Below, in pieces: positions 50,810-58,873 of a stretch of DNA of 64,000 nucleotides; the stretch's first letter is position 1, and every line of letters begins with the position of its first letter. Below the pieces are notes generated by a model, which saw only the letters and a list, made by a program, of their open reading frames with translations, was not told the DNA's origin and searched no databases. This stretch comes from Streptomyces sp. GESEQ-35 (lineage in GTDB: Bacteria; Actinomycetota; Actinomycetes; Streptomycetales; Streptomycetaceae), in NCBI RefSeq assembly GCF_017948485.1, contig NZ_JAFFSX010000006.1:62001-126000 (forward strand), in the 5' to 3' direction. The position numbers and the translations under genes were made by a program.

Positions 50810-51526
50810 ATGGCGGGCCGAGCGGCCGAACCCGAAGTGATCTGGGCACGTCCCGAGCGGACGGGCCGGGGGCCGAAGCCCGCGTACACGCGCGCCGACA
50901 TCGCGGCGGCTGCGATGCGGATCGCCGACGCGCAGGGACTGGACGCGGTGTCGATGCGGCACGTCGCAGCTGAGCTGGGCTGCGGGACCATGTCGCTGTA
51001 CAACTACGTCCCCCGCAAGGAGGACCTGTACGAGCTGATGATGGATGCCATCGGTGCCGAGCACGAGATCCGGGAGCCTTCGGGCGACTGGCGCGCCGAC
51101 ATGCTGCGCAACGCGCATGAGACGCGCGCCATCATGCGCCGCCACACCTGGGTGCCCCGACTGATGCTGGGCGTGTACGGCTTCAGCCCCAACACCTTGC
51201 GCTACCTGGAGCACTGCCTGGCCTGCCTCGAACCCCTCGACCTCCCGTACGGCGTGAAGACGGAGCTGGTCGCGCTGCTCAACGGCGTGGTGACGACGTA
51301 CACCGCGAACGAGATCGCCACCGCCGAGCGGACCCGATCCATGCCCTGGTCTGCGGAGGAGGAGAACGCGGTCCGGATCGCCTACCTCGGCAGCCAGGTG
51401 GCCACCGGCGCGTATCCGCGACTGGCCGCGGCCTTCGCGGAGGCGAGCGGGCCGATCGATCTGGAGGCGGTGTTCGAACGGGCGCTCGGCCGCGTGCTGG
51501 ATGCCTTTGACCCGGACCTGCGGTAG
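50810..51526 (+). CDS. TetR family repressor of the adjacent ABC exporter
   Basis: 238 residues. The helix-turn-helix is YTRADIAAAAMRIADAQGLDAVSMRHVAAELGCGTMSLYNYVPRKEDLYELMMDAIGAE. The C-terminal ligand domain belongs to the TetR_C_1 type (MLRNAHETRAIMRRHTWVPRLML, then GFSPNTLRYLEHCLACLE). An N-terminal extension of about 25 basic residues precedes the DNA-binding domain. Divergent orientation and the paired palindromes point to repression of the exporter and of itself, relieved by the exported drug. Confidence 0.9.
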   Translation: MAGRAAEPEVIWARPERTGRGPKPAYTRADIAAAAMRIADAQGLDAVSMRHVAAELGCGTMSLYNYVPRKEDLYELMMDAIGAEHEIREPSGDWRADMLRNAHETRAIMRRHTWVPRLMLGVYGFSPNTLRYLEHCLACLEPLDLPYGVKTELVALLNGVVTTYTANEIATAERTRSMPWSAEEENAVRIAYLGSQVATGAYPRLAAAFAEASGPIDLEAVFERALGRVLDAFDPDLR

Positions 51527-51607
51527 GCGCTCCGCTGGGTGGGCGGTTCGTTGTCTGCGGGTCGGTGGGGGCTGGTCGCGCAGTTCCCCGCGCCCCTTCG
51601 GGGCGCT
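51527..51607. repeat. Dispersed 3' element, copy 4 (long form)
   Basis: It begins at the base after the tetR stop codon with GCGCTCCGCTGGGTGGG, then GTCTGCGGGTCGGTGGGGGC, the core TGGTCGCGCAGTTCCCCG and the stem-loop GCGCCCC-TTCG-GGGGCGC. Copy 5 at 52803 shares the whole length in inverted orientation. Confidence 0.9.
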
Positions 51608-51627
51608 GCCTGACCGCTGCTGACTGC

Positions 51628-52782
51628 TTAGATCAGCGTGAGCTGGCCCTCCGGGCCCTCCTCGTGGGTGTTCAGTACCGAGGCGGGGCGGCGGGTCGGG
51701 TCCGGTGGTGGGAGTATGCCTGCCTTGTGGAGGTCGGTCGTTGTGACGGGGGAGGTCAACGGGTCCGGGAGGGGCGGGACTTCGGAGAGGAGCGCGAGGA
51801 CGGTGATCAGCTCGAGCAGGTCCGACGTCCAGGTCTGGGGCCAGGTGGTCGGGCGGATCGCCTGGAGGGTGCCCGGCTCGGCGGGTGCCGTCCGTACCGT
51901 GAACCATTCCTCCAGTACCCGGACCCCGCTCACCTCGAAGTCCCAGGCTTCGGGCGGCACCGGGGAGATACGGCCCTCATCGACGTGCAGGGTCTCCTCC
52001 TCGCGGTCGTAGTGAAGGGTGTGCGGGCGGGTGGGAAGCGGGGCGCGGACATAGGGCCGCCGGCCGCCGGGGAGTTTGGGGCGTTCGCCGTCGCGGCACA
52101 TCAGTCGGATCGCCCGGTGGCCCGACTCGACGCCCAGCGCCCAGAGTTCGGGGTCCTCGGTGAGGGGCACGGCGAGGTCGGCTCGGACTGCCGTCACGAT
52201 CCAGGCCAGCAGGTCCAGCGGCTCCGGCACCTCGCCCAGACGCTCACCCAGGTGCTCCAGCAGGCCCGGCGCCAGATTCGGTTCGGCCCCGCCCGGACGG
52301 CGGTACAGCGGGCGGACACGTCCGGGGCGCAGCAGCGGCAGCAGGGGTGTCGCGAGGAGGACCGGACCGGGCCCGCCGCCCGCCGTCTCGGCCACGAACA
52401 CCTGCCGCTCGTCCGCCACCCGCCACAACTCCGGCCGGGCCGCGTCGATCAGCCGGTGGTCGGGGATCAGCCACTGTTCGTCGAAGGGGGCCTGGAGAAC
52501 GCGCACGGGCTCCGGGCAGGGCCCCGTGGCGCGGGCCAGCTTCTCCGTCCCACTGGACTGCCCCGGCAACTGCCCGACCGCCGAGTGCAGTGTCCGCGAC
52601 CGGGTCGCCTCGAACAGCACCTCCCGCTCCGCCCCCTCGGCCTTCACCAGCGCCGCCCAGCGCGCTTTCAGGGACGCCGCATCGGGACCCGTCGGCCACC
52701 CCCGCCCGATCCGCGGCGATGCGACGGACCACGGCATGAGATCCGCCAGCAGCGGAGCGTCGTCGTGCGTCACGCAGTGCAT
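51628..52782 (-). CDS. Orphan type ISP (LlaBIII-type) restriction enzyme C-terminal specificity domain protein
   Basis: 384 residues. I recognise blocks shared with Streptomyces proteins annotated as type ISP restriction/modification C-terminal domain: DAPLLADLMPWSVASPRIGRG, FDEQWLIPDHRLIDAARPELWRV, RRPYVRAPLPTRPHTLHYD and ISPVPPEAWDFEVSGVRVLEEWF. Full LlaBIII-type enzymes are about 1500 residues with nuclease, helicase and methyltransferase parts before this domain. Here only the specificity part exists and no other restriction gene lies nearby. It may therefore bind DNA without cutting, or have another use. The ATG at 52782 lacks a good ribosome-binding site. Confidence 0.65.
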   Translation of the reverse strand: MHCVTHDDAPLLADLMPWSVASPRIGRGWPTGPDAASLKARWAALVKAEGAEREVLFEATRSRTLHSAVGQLPGQSSGTEKLARATGPCPEPVRVLQAPFDEQWLIPDHRLIDAARPELWRVADERQVFVAETAGGGPGPVLLATPLLPLLRPGRVRPLYRRPGGAEPNLAPGLLEHLGERLGEVPEPLDLLAWIVTAVRADLAVPLTEDPELWALGVESGHRAIRLMCRDGERPKLPGGRRPYVRAPLPTRPHTLHYDREEETLHVDEGRISPVPPEAWDFEVSGVRVLEEWFTVRTAPAEPGTLQAIRPTTWPQTWTSDLLELITVLALLSEVPPLPDPLTSPVTTTDLHKAGILPPPDPTRRPASVLNTHEEGPEGQLTLI

Positions 52783-52802
52783 CGTATGACTTCGGTACGA
52801 CA

Positions 52803-52884
52803 GGCGCCCCGAAGGGGCGCGGGGAACTGCGCGCTCAGCCCCCACCGGACCCGCAGACGACAATCCACCCACCCAGCGGAGCGC
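52803..52884. repeat. Dispersed 3' element, copy 5 (long form)
   Basis: Read leftward it begins at the base after the gntR stop codon with GCGCTCCGCTGGGTGGG. It continues with GTCTGCGGGTCCGGTGGGGG and GCGCGCAGTTCCCCG and closes with the stem-loop GCGCCCC-TTCG-GGGGCGC. It lies between gntR and the orphan type ISP gene downstream of it. Confidence 0.9.
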
Positions 52885-53631
52885 TCACGCATCGAGAGTG
52901 ACCGTGAACGAGAACCGATCCCCCCGGTAATGGATGACCGCCACATCCAACACCCGCCCCTCCACGTCATAGATGACCCCCATGTACCGCAGAATCGGAC
53001 TGAGCAACGGCACTTGAAGCAGCCGCGCCGTCTCCGGATCCGCGAGCCGCGCCTCCACCGTGTCCGTGATCCGGCTGATCTCCGCCCCCACGACATCCCG
53101 CAGCACCTTGGTCATCGGCCACCGCACCAGGTCGTCGAGATCGAAACGCTCGGCCAGTTCGGGCCGGAGGTGATTGCGGGCATGATTCGTCGGCTCGCCG
53201 GTCTTCTCGTCGCCGCGCAGCCGGTGGTACGTCGCCACCTCGGCGAGATCCGGGAAGTACTCGGCGAGTTCGGCCGGCACGGACGCCTTGCCGTGGTCGA
53301 GGAGCTCGGTCACCATGCCGGACTGCTGGGCCACGATCGCGTCCACCGAGCCGAGGAGCCGGACCGGAGTGCCCGGGCTCGCGCTCGGCTCGATGAACGT
53401 GCCGCGCCGCCGGTGGCGTGTGATCAGCCCTTCCTCCTCCAGCTCCTTCAGCGCCTGCCGCATCGTCAGCACGCTCACGCCGTAGTGCCCCGCCAGCTGC
53501 TCCTCGGTCGGCAGCCGCAGCGGGTCCTGGGGCGAGCGGCCGAGTATCGACGCGCGCAGCGACTGCGACACCTGATACCAGAGCGGCAGCTTGCGGTTCA
53601 GGACGATCGAGTCCGGGGCGAAGGAGGTCAT
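52885..53631 (-). CDS. GntR family regulator with UTRA domain (HutC subfamily)
   Basis: 248 residues. The winged helix is LPLWYQVSQSLRASILGRS, then LRLPTEEQLAGHYGVSVLTMRQALKELEEEGLITRHRRRGTFI. The ligand-binding UTRA domain begins near residue 85 and ends with DVEGRVLDVAVIHYRGDRFSFTVTL. It lies 27 bases downstream of hmgA in the same direction, so it may sense a tyrosine-catabolism intermediate. Whether it binds the palindrome in front of hmgA is not known. ATG 53631 is preceded by a weak GATGG-type site. Confidence 0.87.
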   Translation of the reverse strand: MTSFAPDSIVLNRKLPLWYQVSQSLRASILGRSPQDPLRLPTEEQLAGHYGVSVLTMRQALKELEEEGLITRHRRRGTFIEPSASPGTPVRLLGSVDAIVAQQSGMVTELLDHGKASVPAELAEYFPDLAEVATYHRLRGDEKTGEPTNHARNHLRPELAERFDLDDLVRWPMTKVLRDVVGAEISRITDTVEARLADPETARLLQVPLLSPILRYMGVIYDVEGRVLDVAVIHYRGDRFSFTVTLDA

Positions 53632-53658
53632 TGGGCCATCCGTACCGGCAGGCAATCG

Positions 53659-54975
53659 TCAGTGCAAGGGGCGGAAGTGACGTTCGAGGCCCTGCCACAC
53701 GTCGTCGTAGCCGCGTTGCAGATGCTCCGCCCCGGCCGCGTGCTCGGTCAGTGTCACCGGCCAGCGGGTCTCGAACATGAACGCCAGCCCGTCGTCGACC
53801 TTGTGCGGCCGCAGCTCGGCGGCGCTCGCCCGGTCGAAGGTCTCCCGGTCCGGCCCGTGCGCCGACATCATGTTGTGCAGCGAACCGCCGCCCGGCACGA
53901 AGCCCTCCGCCTTCGCGTCGTAGGCCCCCTCGACGAGCCCCATGTACTCGCTCATCACATTGCGGTGGAAGTACGGCGGCCGGAACGTGTCCTCGCCCAC
54001 CAGCCAGCGCGGCGCGAACACCACGAAGTCCACGCCCGCCAGGCCCGGGGTGTCGGACGGCGACGTCAGCACCGTGAAGATCGACGGGTCCGGGTGGTCG
54101 TAGCTGATGGTGCCGATCACATTGAAGCGGCGCAGGTCATAGGAGTACGGCACATGGTTGCCGTGCCAGGCGACGACATCGAGGGGGGAGTGGTCGTAGG
54201 TGGTCGTCCAGAGGTTCCCGCAGAACTTGTTCACCACCTCGACCGGGCCCTCGATGTCCTCGTAGGCGGCGACGGGGGCACGGAAATCCCGGGCGTTGGC
54301 CAGCCCGTTGGCGCCGATCGGGCCGAGGTCGGGGAGCTGGAAGGGCGCTCCGTAGTTCTCGCACACATAGCCGCGGGCCGAGGCATCCAGCAGCTCCACA
54401 CGGAAGCGCACCCCACGAGGAACCAGCGCCACATGTCCCGGCTCCACATGCAGCAGCCCGAACTCCGTGCGCAGCAGCAGCCCGCCGTGTTCCGGCACGA
54501 TCAGCAGCTCGCCGTCGGCGTCACTGAAGACGCGGTCCATGGAGGCATTGGCGTGATAGAGGTGCACGGCCATGCCGGTGCGCTGGGTCGCGTCGCCGTT
54601 GCCGCCCAGGGTCCACATGCCCCGTACGAAGTCCGTGCCCGCCTCGGGTTCCGGCAGGGGGTTCCAGCGCAGCCGGTTCGGGTCGGGCACCGACTCCGCG
54701 AAGGGCGCCGTACGGATCGCGCCGTTCTCGGTGCGTGTGAACGCCGGGTGCGCGGCCGAGGGGCGGATCCGGTACAGCCAGGAGCGGCGGTTGTGGGCGC
54801 GGGGCTCGGTGAACGCCGTGCCGCTGAGCTGCTCCGCGTACAGCCCGAGCGGGGCGCGCTGGGGCGAGTTACGGCCCTCGGGCAGGGCGCCCGGGACGGC
54901 CTCGGAGCTGTGCTCATTGCCGAAACCGGAGAGGTAGGTCAGTCCCTCGGCGGTCTTCCGTAGGTCCCCGCTCAT
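53659..54975 (-). CDS. hmgA: Homogentisate 1,2-dioxygenase
   Basis: 438 residues, full family length. It opens the aromatic ring of homogentisate to maleylacetoacetate in tyrosine and phenylalanine degradation. Family blocks: [45 protein letters not shown] at the N-terminus, and the Fe(II) centre in [44 protein letters not shown] (His, Glu, His ligands). Active-site residues of the [11 protein letters not shown] loop are conserved. Other tyrosine-pathway genes are not in the window. The promoter is overlapped by a perfect palindrome at 54999-55022. Confidence 0.95.
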   Translation of the reverse strand: MSGDLRKTAEGLTYLSGFGNEHSSEAVPGALPEGRNSPQRAPLGLYAEQLSGTAFTEPRAHNRRSWLYRIRPSAAHPAFTRTENGAIRTAPFAESVPDPNRLRWNPLPEPEAGTDFVRGMWTLGGNGDATQRTGMAVHLYHANASMDRVFSDADGELLIVPEHGGLLLRTEFGLLHVEPGHVALVPRGVRFRVELLDASARGYVCENYGAPFQLPDLGPIGANGLANARDFRAPVAAYEDIEGPVEVVNKFCGNLWTTTYDHSPLDVVAWHGNHVPYSYDLRRFNVIGTISYDHPDPSIFTVLTSPSDTPGLAGVDFVVFAPRWLVGEDTFRPPYFHRNVMSEYMGLVEGAYDAKAEGFVPGGGSLHNMMSAHGPDRETFDRASAAELRPHKVDDGLAFMFETRWPVTLTEHAAGAEHLQRGYDDVWQGLERHFRPLH

Positions 54976-54998
54976 GATCTCTGCTCCCTTGCCGACCG

Positions 54999-55040
54999 AA
55001 TCCTATGCTTCACCATAGGATTGCGGTTTCGCGGGCGCAA
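54999..55040 (-). promoter_or_regulatory. hmgA promoter with overlapping 9-bp palindrome
   Basis: Leftward -35 TTGCGC (55040-55035), 17-base spacer, -10 TATGGT (55017-55012). AATCCTATG (54999-55007) and CATAGGATT (55014-55022) form a perfect inverted repeat with a six-base centre that covers the -10. A repressor bound here would block hmgA transcription. Confidence 0.7.
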
Positions 55041-55129
55041 GAGGTCCGCACGACCTCCTCCCGGAGTACGGCGAGAACCAGACTCCAGGGGGATTCGAGG
55101 TGTCGGACCGGTGTTCTACTCTCGCCGCC

Positions 55130-55675
55130 ATGTCGTGGACGCGCGCACTGCTCGCAGCGCTCGCGGTCTGTGTCCTGCTCCTGGTCGGAGCGGCGGGCTG
55201 CGGCTCCGGTGACGCGGGCGAGCGGAAGAACCAGAAGAACGGGGAGTCGATGTCACCGGTCGGCGAACTCCTCGACGACACCGACGCCGAAGGGCGGCAC
55301 CTCCGTGAGGTCGACGGCGAGGACGCACCCGAGGTCGGCGTCGAGGTGCAGCCGGACGCCGACGAGGGCTGGGACGTACGCCTGACGATCCGCAACTTCC
55401 GCTTCTCGCCGCCCGGTGCGAAAGCCGAGGCGGTGCCCGGCCGCGGTCTCGCTCAGCTCTTCGTGGACGGCCGCAGTGTCGCCCGGCTGCGCACCTCCGC
55501 GTACCGTCTCCCGGCCGGCCTCGTCCCGCGCGGCACGCACCAGGTCACCGCCCGGCTCTACGCCGACGACGGCACGGTGTGGGCGGTCGACGGCGAACCC
55601 GTCGAGAGCACGGCCGACGTCACGGCGTCGCAATCGGGGCCGACGACGTCCACGAGCGCACCCGCCGGACGGTGA
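55130..55675 (+). CDS. Putative lipoprotein of unknown function
   Basis: 181 residues. The N-terminus MSWTRALLAALAVCVLLLVGAAGCGSGDAGE is a lipoprotein signal with a lipobox ending AAGC. A short acidic, Lys/Asn linker is followed by a beta-rich domain (VDVQPDADEGWDVRLTIRNF-like VEVQPDADEGWDVRLTIRNF, then RGLAQLFVDGRSVARLRTSAYRLP) and a Ser/Thr tail. The domain resembles small DUF domains for surface proteins in actinobacteria, but I cannot name it. It is divergent from hmgA and 52 bases ahead of a tetR gene. Confidence 0.75.
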   Translation: MSWTRALLAALAVCVLLLVGAAGCGSGDAGERKNQKNGESMSPVGELLDDTDAEGRHLREVDGEDAPEVGVEVQPDADEGWDVRLTIRNFRFSPPGAKAEAVPGRGLAQLFVDGRSVARLRTSAYRLPAGLVPRGTHQVTARLYADDGTVWAVDGEPVESTADVTASQSGPTTSTSAPAGR

Positions 55676-55727
55676 GGGTGCCGGACAACGGGGGGCGAGG
55701 TTCACTGCATCCCGGCGGACAGGCATC

Positions 55728-56345
55728 ATGAAACCCGTGCCCCATGCGACATCGCTCCGTCGTGCGCCGATCCAGCGGCGCAGCGCCGAACGGCTGACCA
55801 GGATTCTCGACGCCTGCGCCGACCTCCTCGACGAGGTCGGCTACGACGACCTGAGCACCCGCGCCGTCGCCCAGCGCGCGGGCGTCCCCATCGGCTCCGT
55901 GTACCGCTTCTTCGGCAACAAGCGCCAGATGGCCGACGCGCTCGCCCAGCGCAACCTCGAGCGCTACACCGAACGCGTCACCGAGCGCCTCATGGAGATC
56001 ACTGAAGGGGGCTGGCGGGCCGCGATGGACGCCGTCCTCGACGAGTACCTCGCCATGAAGCGCACCGCGCCCGGCTTCTCCCTGGTCGACTTCGGCAACC
56101 AGATCCCGGTCGGCGCGCGACACGCCGAACCCAACCACCGCGTGGCCGACCGGCTGACCGAAATGCTCTCCGGTTACCTGGACCGCACCCCCGACGACGA
56201 CCTGCGGCGCACCTTCCTCATCGCCGTGGAAACCGCCGACACCCTCGTCCACCTGGCCTTCCGGGTGGCCCCTGGGGGCGACGAGAAGATCATCGACGAG
56301 GCGCGGGAGCTGCTGCGGGCGTATCTGGCGCGAGTCCTGGACTGA
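55728..56345 (+). CDS. TetR family regulator
   Basis: 205 residues. The helix-turn-helix is RSAERLTRILDACADLLDEVGYDDLSTRAVAQRAGVPIGSVYRFFGNKRQMADALAQRNLERY. The C-terminal domain (TetR_C_17-like) is ligand-binding with LVDFGNQIPVGARHAEPNH. A near-perfect TetR operator is found 65 bases downstream of its stop, in front of the molybdopterin oxidoreductase gene. This arrangement suggests that it controls that enzyme. Confidence 0.88.
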   Translation: MKPVPHATSLRRAPIQRRSAERLTRILDACADLLDEVGYDDLSTRAVAQRAGVPIGSVYRFFGNKRQMADALAQRNLERYTERVTERLMEITEGGWRAAMDAVLDEYLAMKRTAPGFSLVDFGNQIPVGARHAEPNHRVADRLTEMLSGYLDRTPDDDLRRTFLIAVETADTLVHLAFRVAPGGDEKIIDEARELLRAYLARVLD

Positions 56346-56409
56346 GCGCCCGCGATCTTCCGGCCCTCGCGGGTTTCCGACCTCACCCCCGGCGGACCCT
56401 CCCCCTCGT

Positions 56410-56427
56410 GCATACCGGTCGGTATGC
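56410..56427. promoter_or_regulatory. TetR-type operator before the molybdopterin oxidoreductase gene
   Basis: GCATACC-GGTC-GGTATGC is a perfect 7-bp inverted repeat, the ATACCGGTCGGTAT form often bound by TetR repressors. It lies 49 bases before the oxidoreductase GTG and 65 bases behind the tetR stop. Confidence 0.8.
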
Positions 56428-56475
56428 TCGACGGCAGTCCGTGCGTCATCGCTGCCGCCGCCTCCGGGAGGACCC

Positions 56476-58740
56476 GTGTCCCGCACCGCCCTGCGAATCT
56501 GCCCCCTGTGCGAGGCCACCTGCGGGCTGACCCTCACCATCGAGGACAGCCGTGTCACCGGCGCCCGCGGTGATCGCGACGATGTGTTCAGCAAGGGGTT
56601 CATCTGCCCGAAGGGCGCCTCCTTCGGCGCCGTCGACGGCGACCCCGACCGGCTGCGCACGCCCCTCGTCCGCAAGGACGGCGAACTGCGCGAGGCCACC
56701 TGGCAGGAGGCGTTCGACGCCGTCGCGGCCGGTATCCGACCCGTCGTCGAGCGGTACGGCGCGAACTCCGTCGGTATCGTCCTCGGCAACCCCAACGTCC
56801 ACACCATGGCCGGCGCCCTCTACCCGCCGGTCCTGCTCGCCGGACTCGGCACCCGCAGCCTGTTCACCGCCTCCACGGTCGACCAGATGCCCAAGCACGT
56901 CTCCAGCGGTCTCCTCTACGGCGACGCCCTCGCGATCCCCGTGCCCGACCTGGACCACACCGACCACCTGCTCCTCATCGGCGCCAACCCCCTGGAATCC
57001 AACGGGAGTCTGTGCACCGCCCCCGACTTCCCCGGCAAGCTCAAGGCCCTCAAGGCTCGCGGCGGCACCCTCACCGTCATCGATCCGCGCCGCACCCGCA
57101 CCGCCAAACTCGCCGACCGCCACCTCGCGATCCGGCCCGGCACGGACGCCCTGCTGCTCGCGGCGATGACGTACGTGCTCTTCGAGGAGAACCTCGTCGA
57201 TCTCGGCGACCTCGAGCCCCACGTGCAGGGGGTCACGGAACTCCAGGACGCCGTACGGCACTTCACCCCCGAAGCCGTCACCGCCGCCTGCGACATCGAC
57301 GCCGACGTCATCCGCGCCCTCGCTCGCGAGCTGGCCGCCGCCCCCACCGCCGCCGTCTACGCACGCATCGGCAGCTGCACGGTCCCGCACGGCACCCTCG
57401 CCAGCTGGCTGGTCGACGTCCTCAACATCCTGACCGGCAACCTGGACCGGCCCGGCGGCGCCCTCTTCCCGCAGGCGGCCACCGACAAGGCCCCGCGCCC
57501 CGCCGGGCCCGGCCGTGGCTTCGCGCTCGCCCGCTGGCACTCCCGGGTGAGTGAACACCCCGAGGCCAAGGGGGAGTTGCCGCTGTCCGCGCTCGCCGAG
57601 GAGATCGACACCGCGACGCCCGAGGGCGAGCCGATCCGGGCCCTGATCGCGGTCGCAGCCAACCCGGTGCTGTCCGCCCCCGACGGCGACCGGCTCGACA
57701 AGGCCCTCGACTCGCTGGACTTCATGGTCAGCGTCGACCCCTATCTCAACGAGACCTCACGCCACGCCGACGTCGTCCTGCCGCCGCCCCCGCCCTCCCA
57801 GAGCGCGCACCACGACTTCGCCTTCAACACCCTCGCCGTGCGCAACCAGGTCCGCTACACCCGCGCCGCCGTCCCGCTGGAGCCCGGCCGCATGGCCGAG
57901 AGCGAGATCCTCGCCCGGCTGACCCTCGCGGCGACCGGCATGCACGGCGCCGATCCCGCGGCCGTGGACGCGCTGGTCGTACAGCAGACCCTGGGCAAGG
58001 CCGTCAAGGAGCCCCACTCTCCCGTGCACGGCAGTGACCCCGAGGAACTGGCGGACCGGCTCACCGGCGAGAACGGCGCCGAGCGGCGGCTCGACATGAT
58101 GCTGCGCCTCGGCCCCTACGGCGACGGCTTCGGCGCCCGACCGGACGGTCTGACCCTGGACAAGCTCCTCGCCCACCCGCACGGCATCGACCTCGGACCG
58201 CTGCGTCCGCGCCTGCCGCAGCCGCTGAAGACCAGGAGCGGCAAGGTCGAGCTGCTGCCGCGGCCCATCGCCGACGACCTGCCCCGGCTGCGGCGAGCCC
58301 TCGACGACCGGCCCGACGGACTCGTCCTGATCGGCCGCCGTCACCTCCGCTCCAACAACAGCTGGATGCACAACGTCCCCGCCCTCACCGGCGGCACCAA
58401 CCGCTGCACCCTGCACATCCACCCGGCCGACGCCGAACGCCTCGGCGTGCGCGACGGAGCGCCCGTGCGCGTGAAGGGCGCCGGGGGAGAGGTGACCGCC
58501 CCCGCCGAGGTCACCGACGGCGTCCGCCAGGGCGTGGTCAGCCTGCCGCACGGGTGGGGCCACGACCGGCCCGGCACCCGGCTCGGCCACGCCTCGGCCG
58601 ACCCCGGGGTCAACGTCAACCAGCTCCTCGACGGCAGCCTGCTCGACCCGCTCTCGGGCAACGCGGTCCTCAACGGAGTGCCCGTGGAAATCGCCGCCGT
58701 GACCGAAGCCGTGACCGAAAAGCTCACCTCGCTGACCTGA
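56476..58740 (+). CDS. Molybdopterin-dependent oxidoreductase (MopB/formate dehydrogenase-like)
   Basis: 754 residues. The N-terminal [4Fe-4S] motif is LRICPLCEATCGLTL followed by GFICPKGASF (four cysteines). The molybdopterin domains include WQEAFDAVAAGIRPVVERYG, LLLIGANPLESNGSL, YARIGSCTVPHGTLASWLVDVLNILTGNLDRPGGALFP and the C-terminal dinucleotide-binding block HIHPADAERLGVRDGAPVRVKGAGGEVTAPAEVTDGVRQGVVSLPHGWGH. It belongs to the DMSO reductase superfamily, assimilatory nitrate reductase/FDH-like. No electron-transfer subunit, Moco or formate genes lie nearby, so its substrate is open. GGGAGG precedes the GTG, and a TetR operator lies upstream. Confidence 0.88.
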   Translation: MSRTALRICPLCEATCGLTLTIEDSRVTGARGDRDDVFSKGFICPKGASFGAVDGDPDRLRTPLVRKDGELREATWQEAFDAVAAGIRPVVERYGANSVGIVLGNPNVHTMAGALYPPVLLAGLGTRSLFTASTVDQMPKHVSSGLLYGDALAIPVPDLDHTDHLLLIGANPLESNGSLCTAPDFPGKLKALKARGGTLTVIDPRRTRTAKLADRHLAIRPGTDALLLAAMTYVLFEENLVDLGDLEPHVQGVTELQDAVRHFTPEAVTAACDIDADVIRALARELAAAPTAAVYARIGSCTVPHGTLASWLVDVLNILTGNLDRPGGALFPQAATDKAPRPAGPGRGFALARWHSRVSEHPEAKGELPLSALAEEIDTATPEGEPIRALIAVAANPVLSAPDGDRLDKALDSLDFMVSVDPYLNETSRHADVVLPPPPPSQSAHHDFAFNTLAVRNQVRYTRAAVPLEPGRMAESEILARLTLAATGMHGADPAAVDALVVQQTLGKAVKEPHSPVHGSDPEELADRLTGENGAERRLDMMLRLGPYGDGFGARPDGLTLDKLLAHPHGIDLGPLRPRLPQPLKTRSGKVELLPRPIADDLPRLRRALDDRPDGLVLIGRRHLRSNNSWMHNVPALTGGTNRCTLHIHPADAERLGVRDGAPVRVKGAGGEVTAPAEVTDGVRQGVVSLPHGWGHDRPGTRLGHASADPGVNVNQLLDGSLLDPLSGNAVLNGVPVEIAAVTEAVTEKLTSLT

Positions 58741-58789
58741 GCAAAGCCGTGACCAGGAGTTTTGCGCTTATTGCTCGCATGTCAACGTC

Positions 58790-58865
58790 TTGTTAACGCC
58801 GTTCGACGGGACCTAACGTCATCGCACTGCCGACTCCGGTGGGAGTTCAAGGGCGAACGTTAGGT
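58790..58865 (+). promoter_or_regulatory. Citrate transporter promoter with long-spaced inverted repeat
   Basis: -35 TTGTTA (58790-58795), 18 bases, -10 TAACGT (58814-58819). ACCTAACGT (58811-58819) overlaps the -10. Its exact complement ACGTTAGGT (58857-58865) lies just before the start codon. The pair could be an operator with looping, or a leader stem that hides the weak ribosome-binding site (TTAGGT). Confidence 0.5.
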
Positions 58866-58873
58866 ATCCACTC

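Noticed and set aside
51565..54963. A 1132-codon open frame on the plus strand
   Set aside because: It runs antisense through the type ISP, GntR and hmgA genes. Long antisense frames are expected at this G+C content, and the translation is low-complexity and without motifs.
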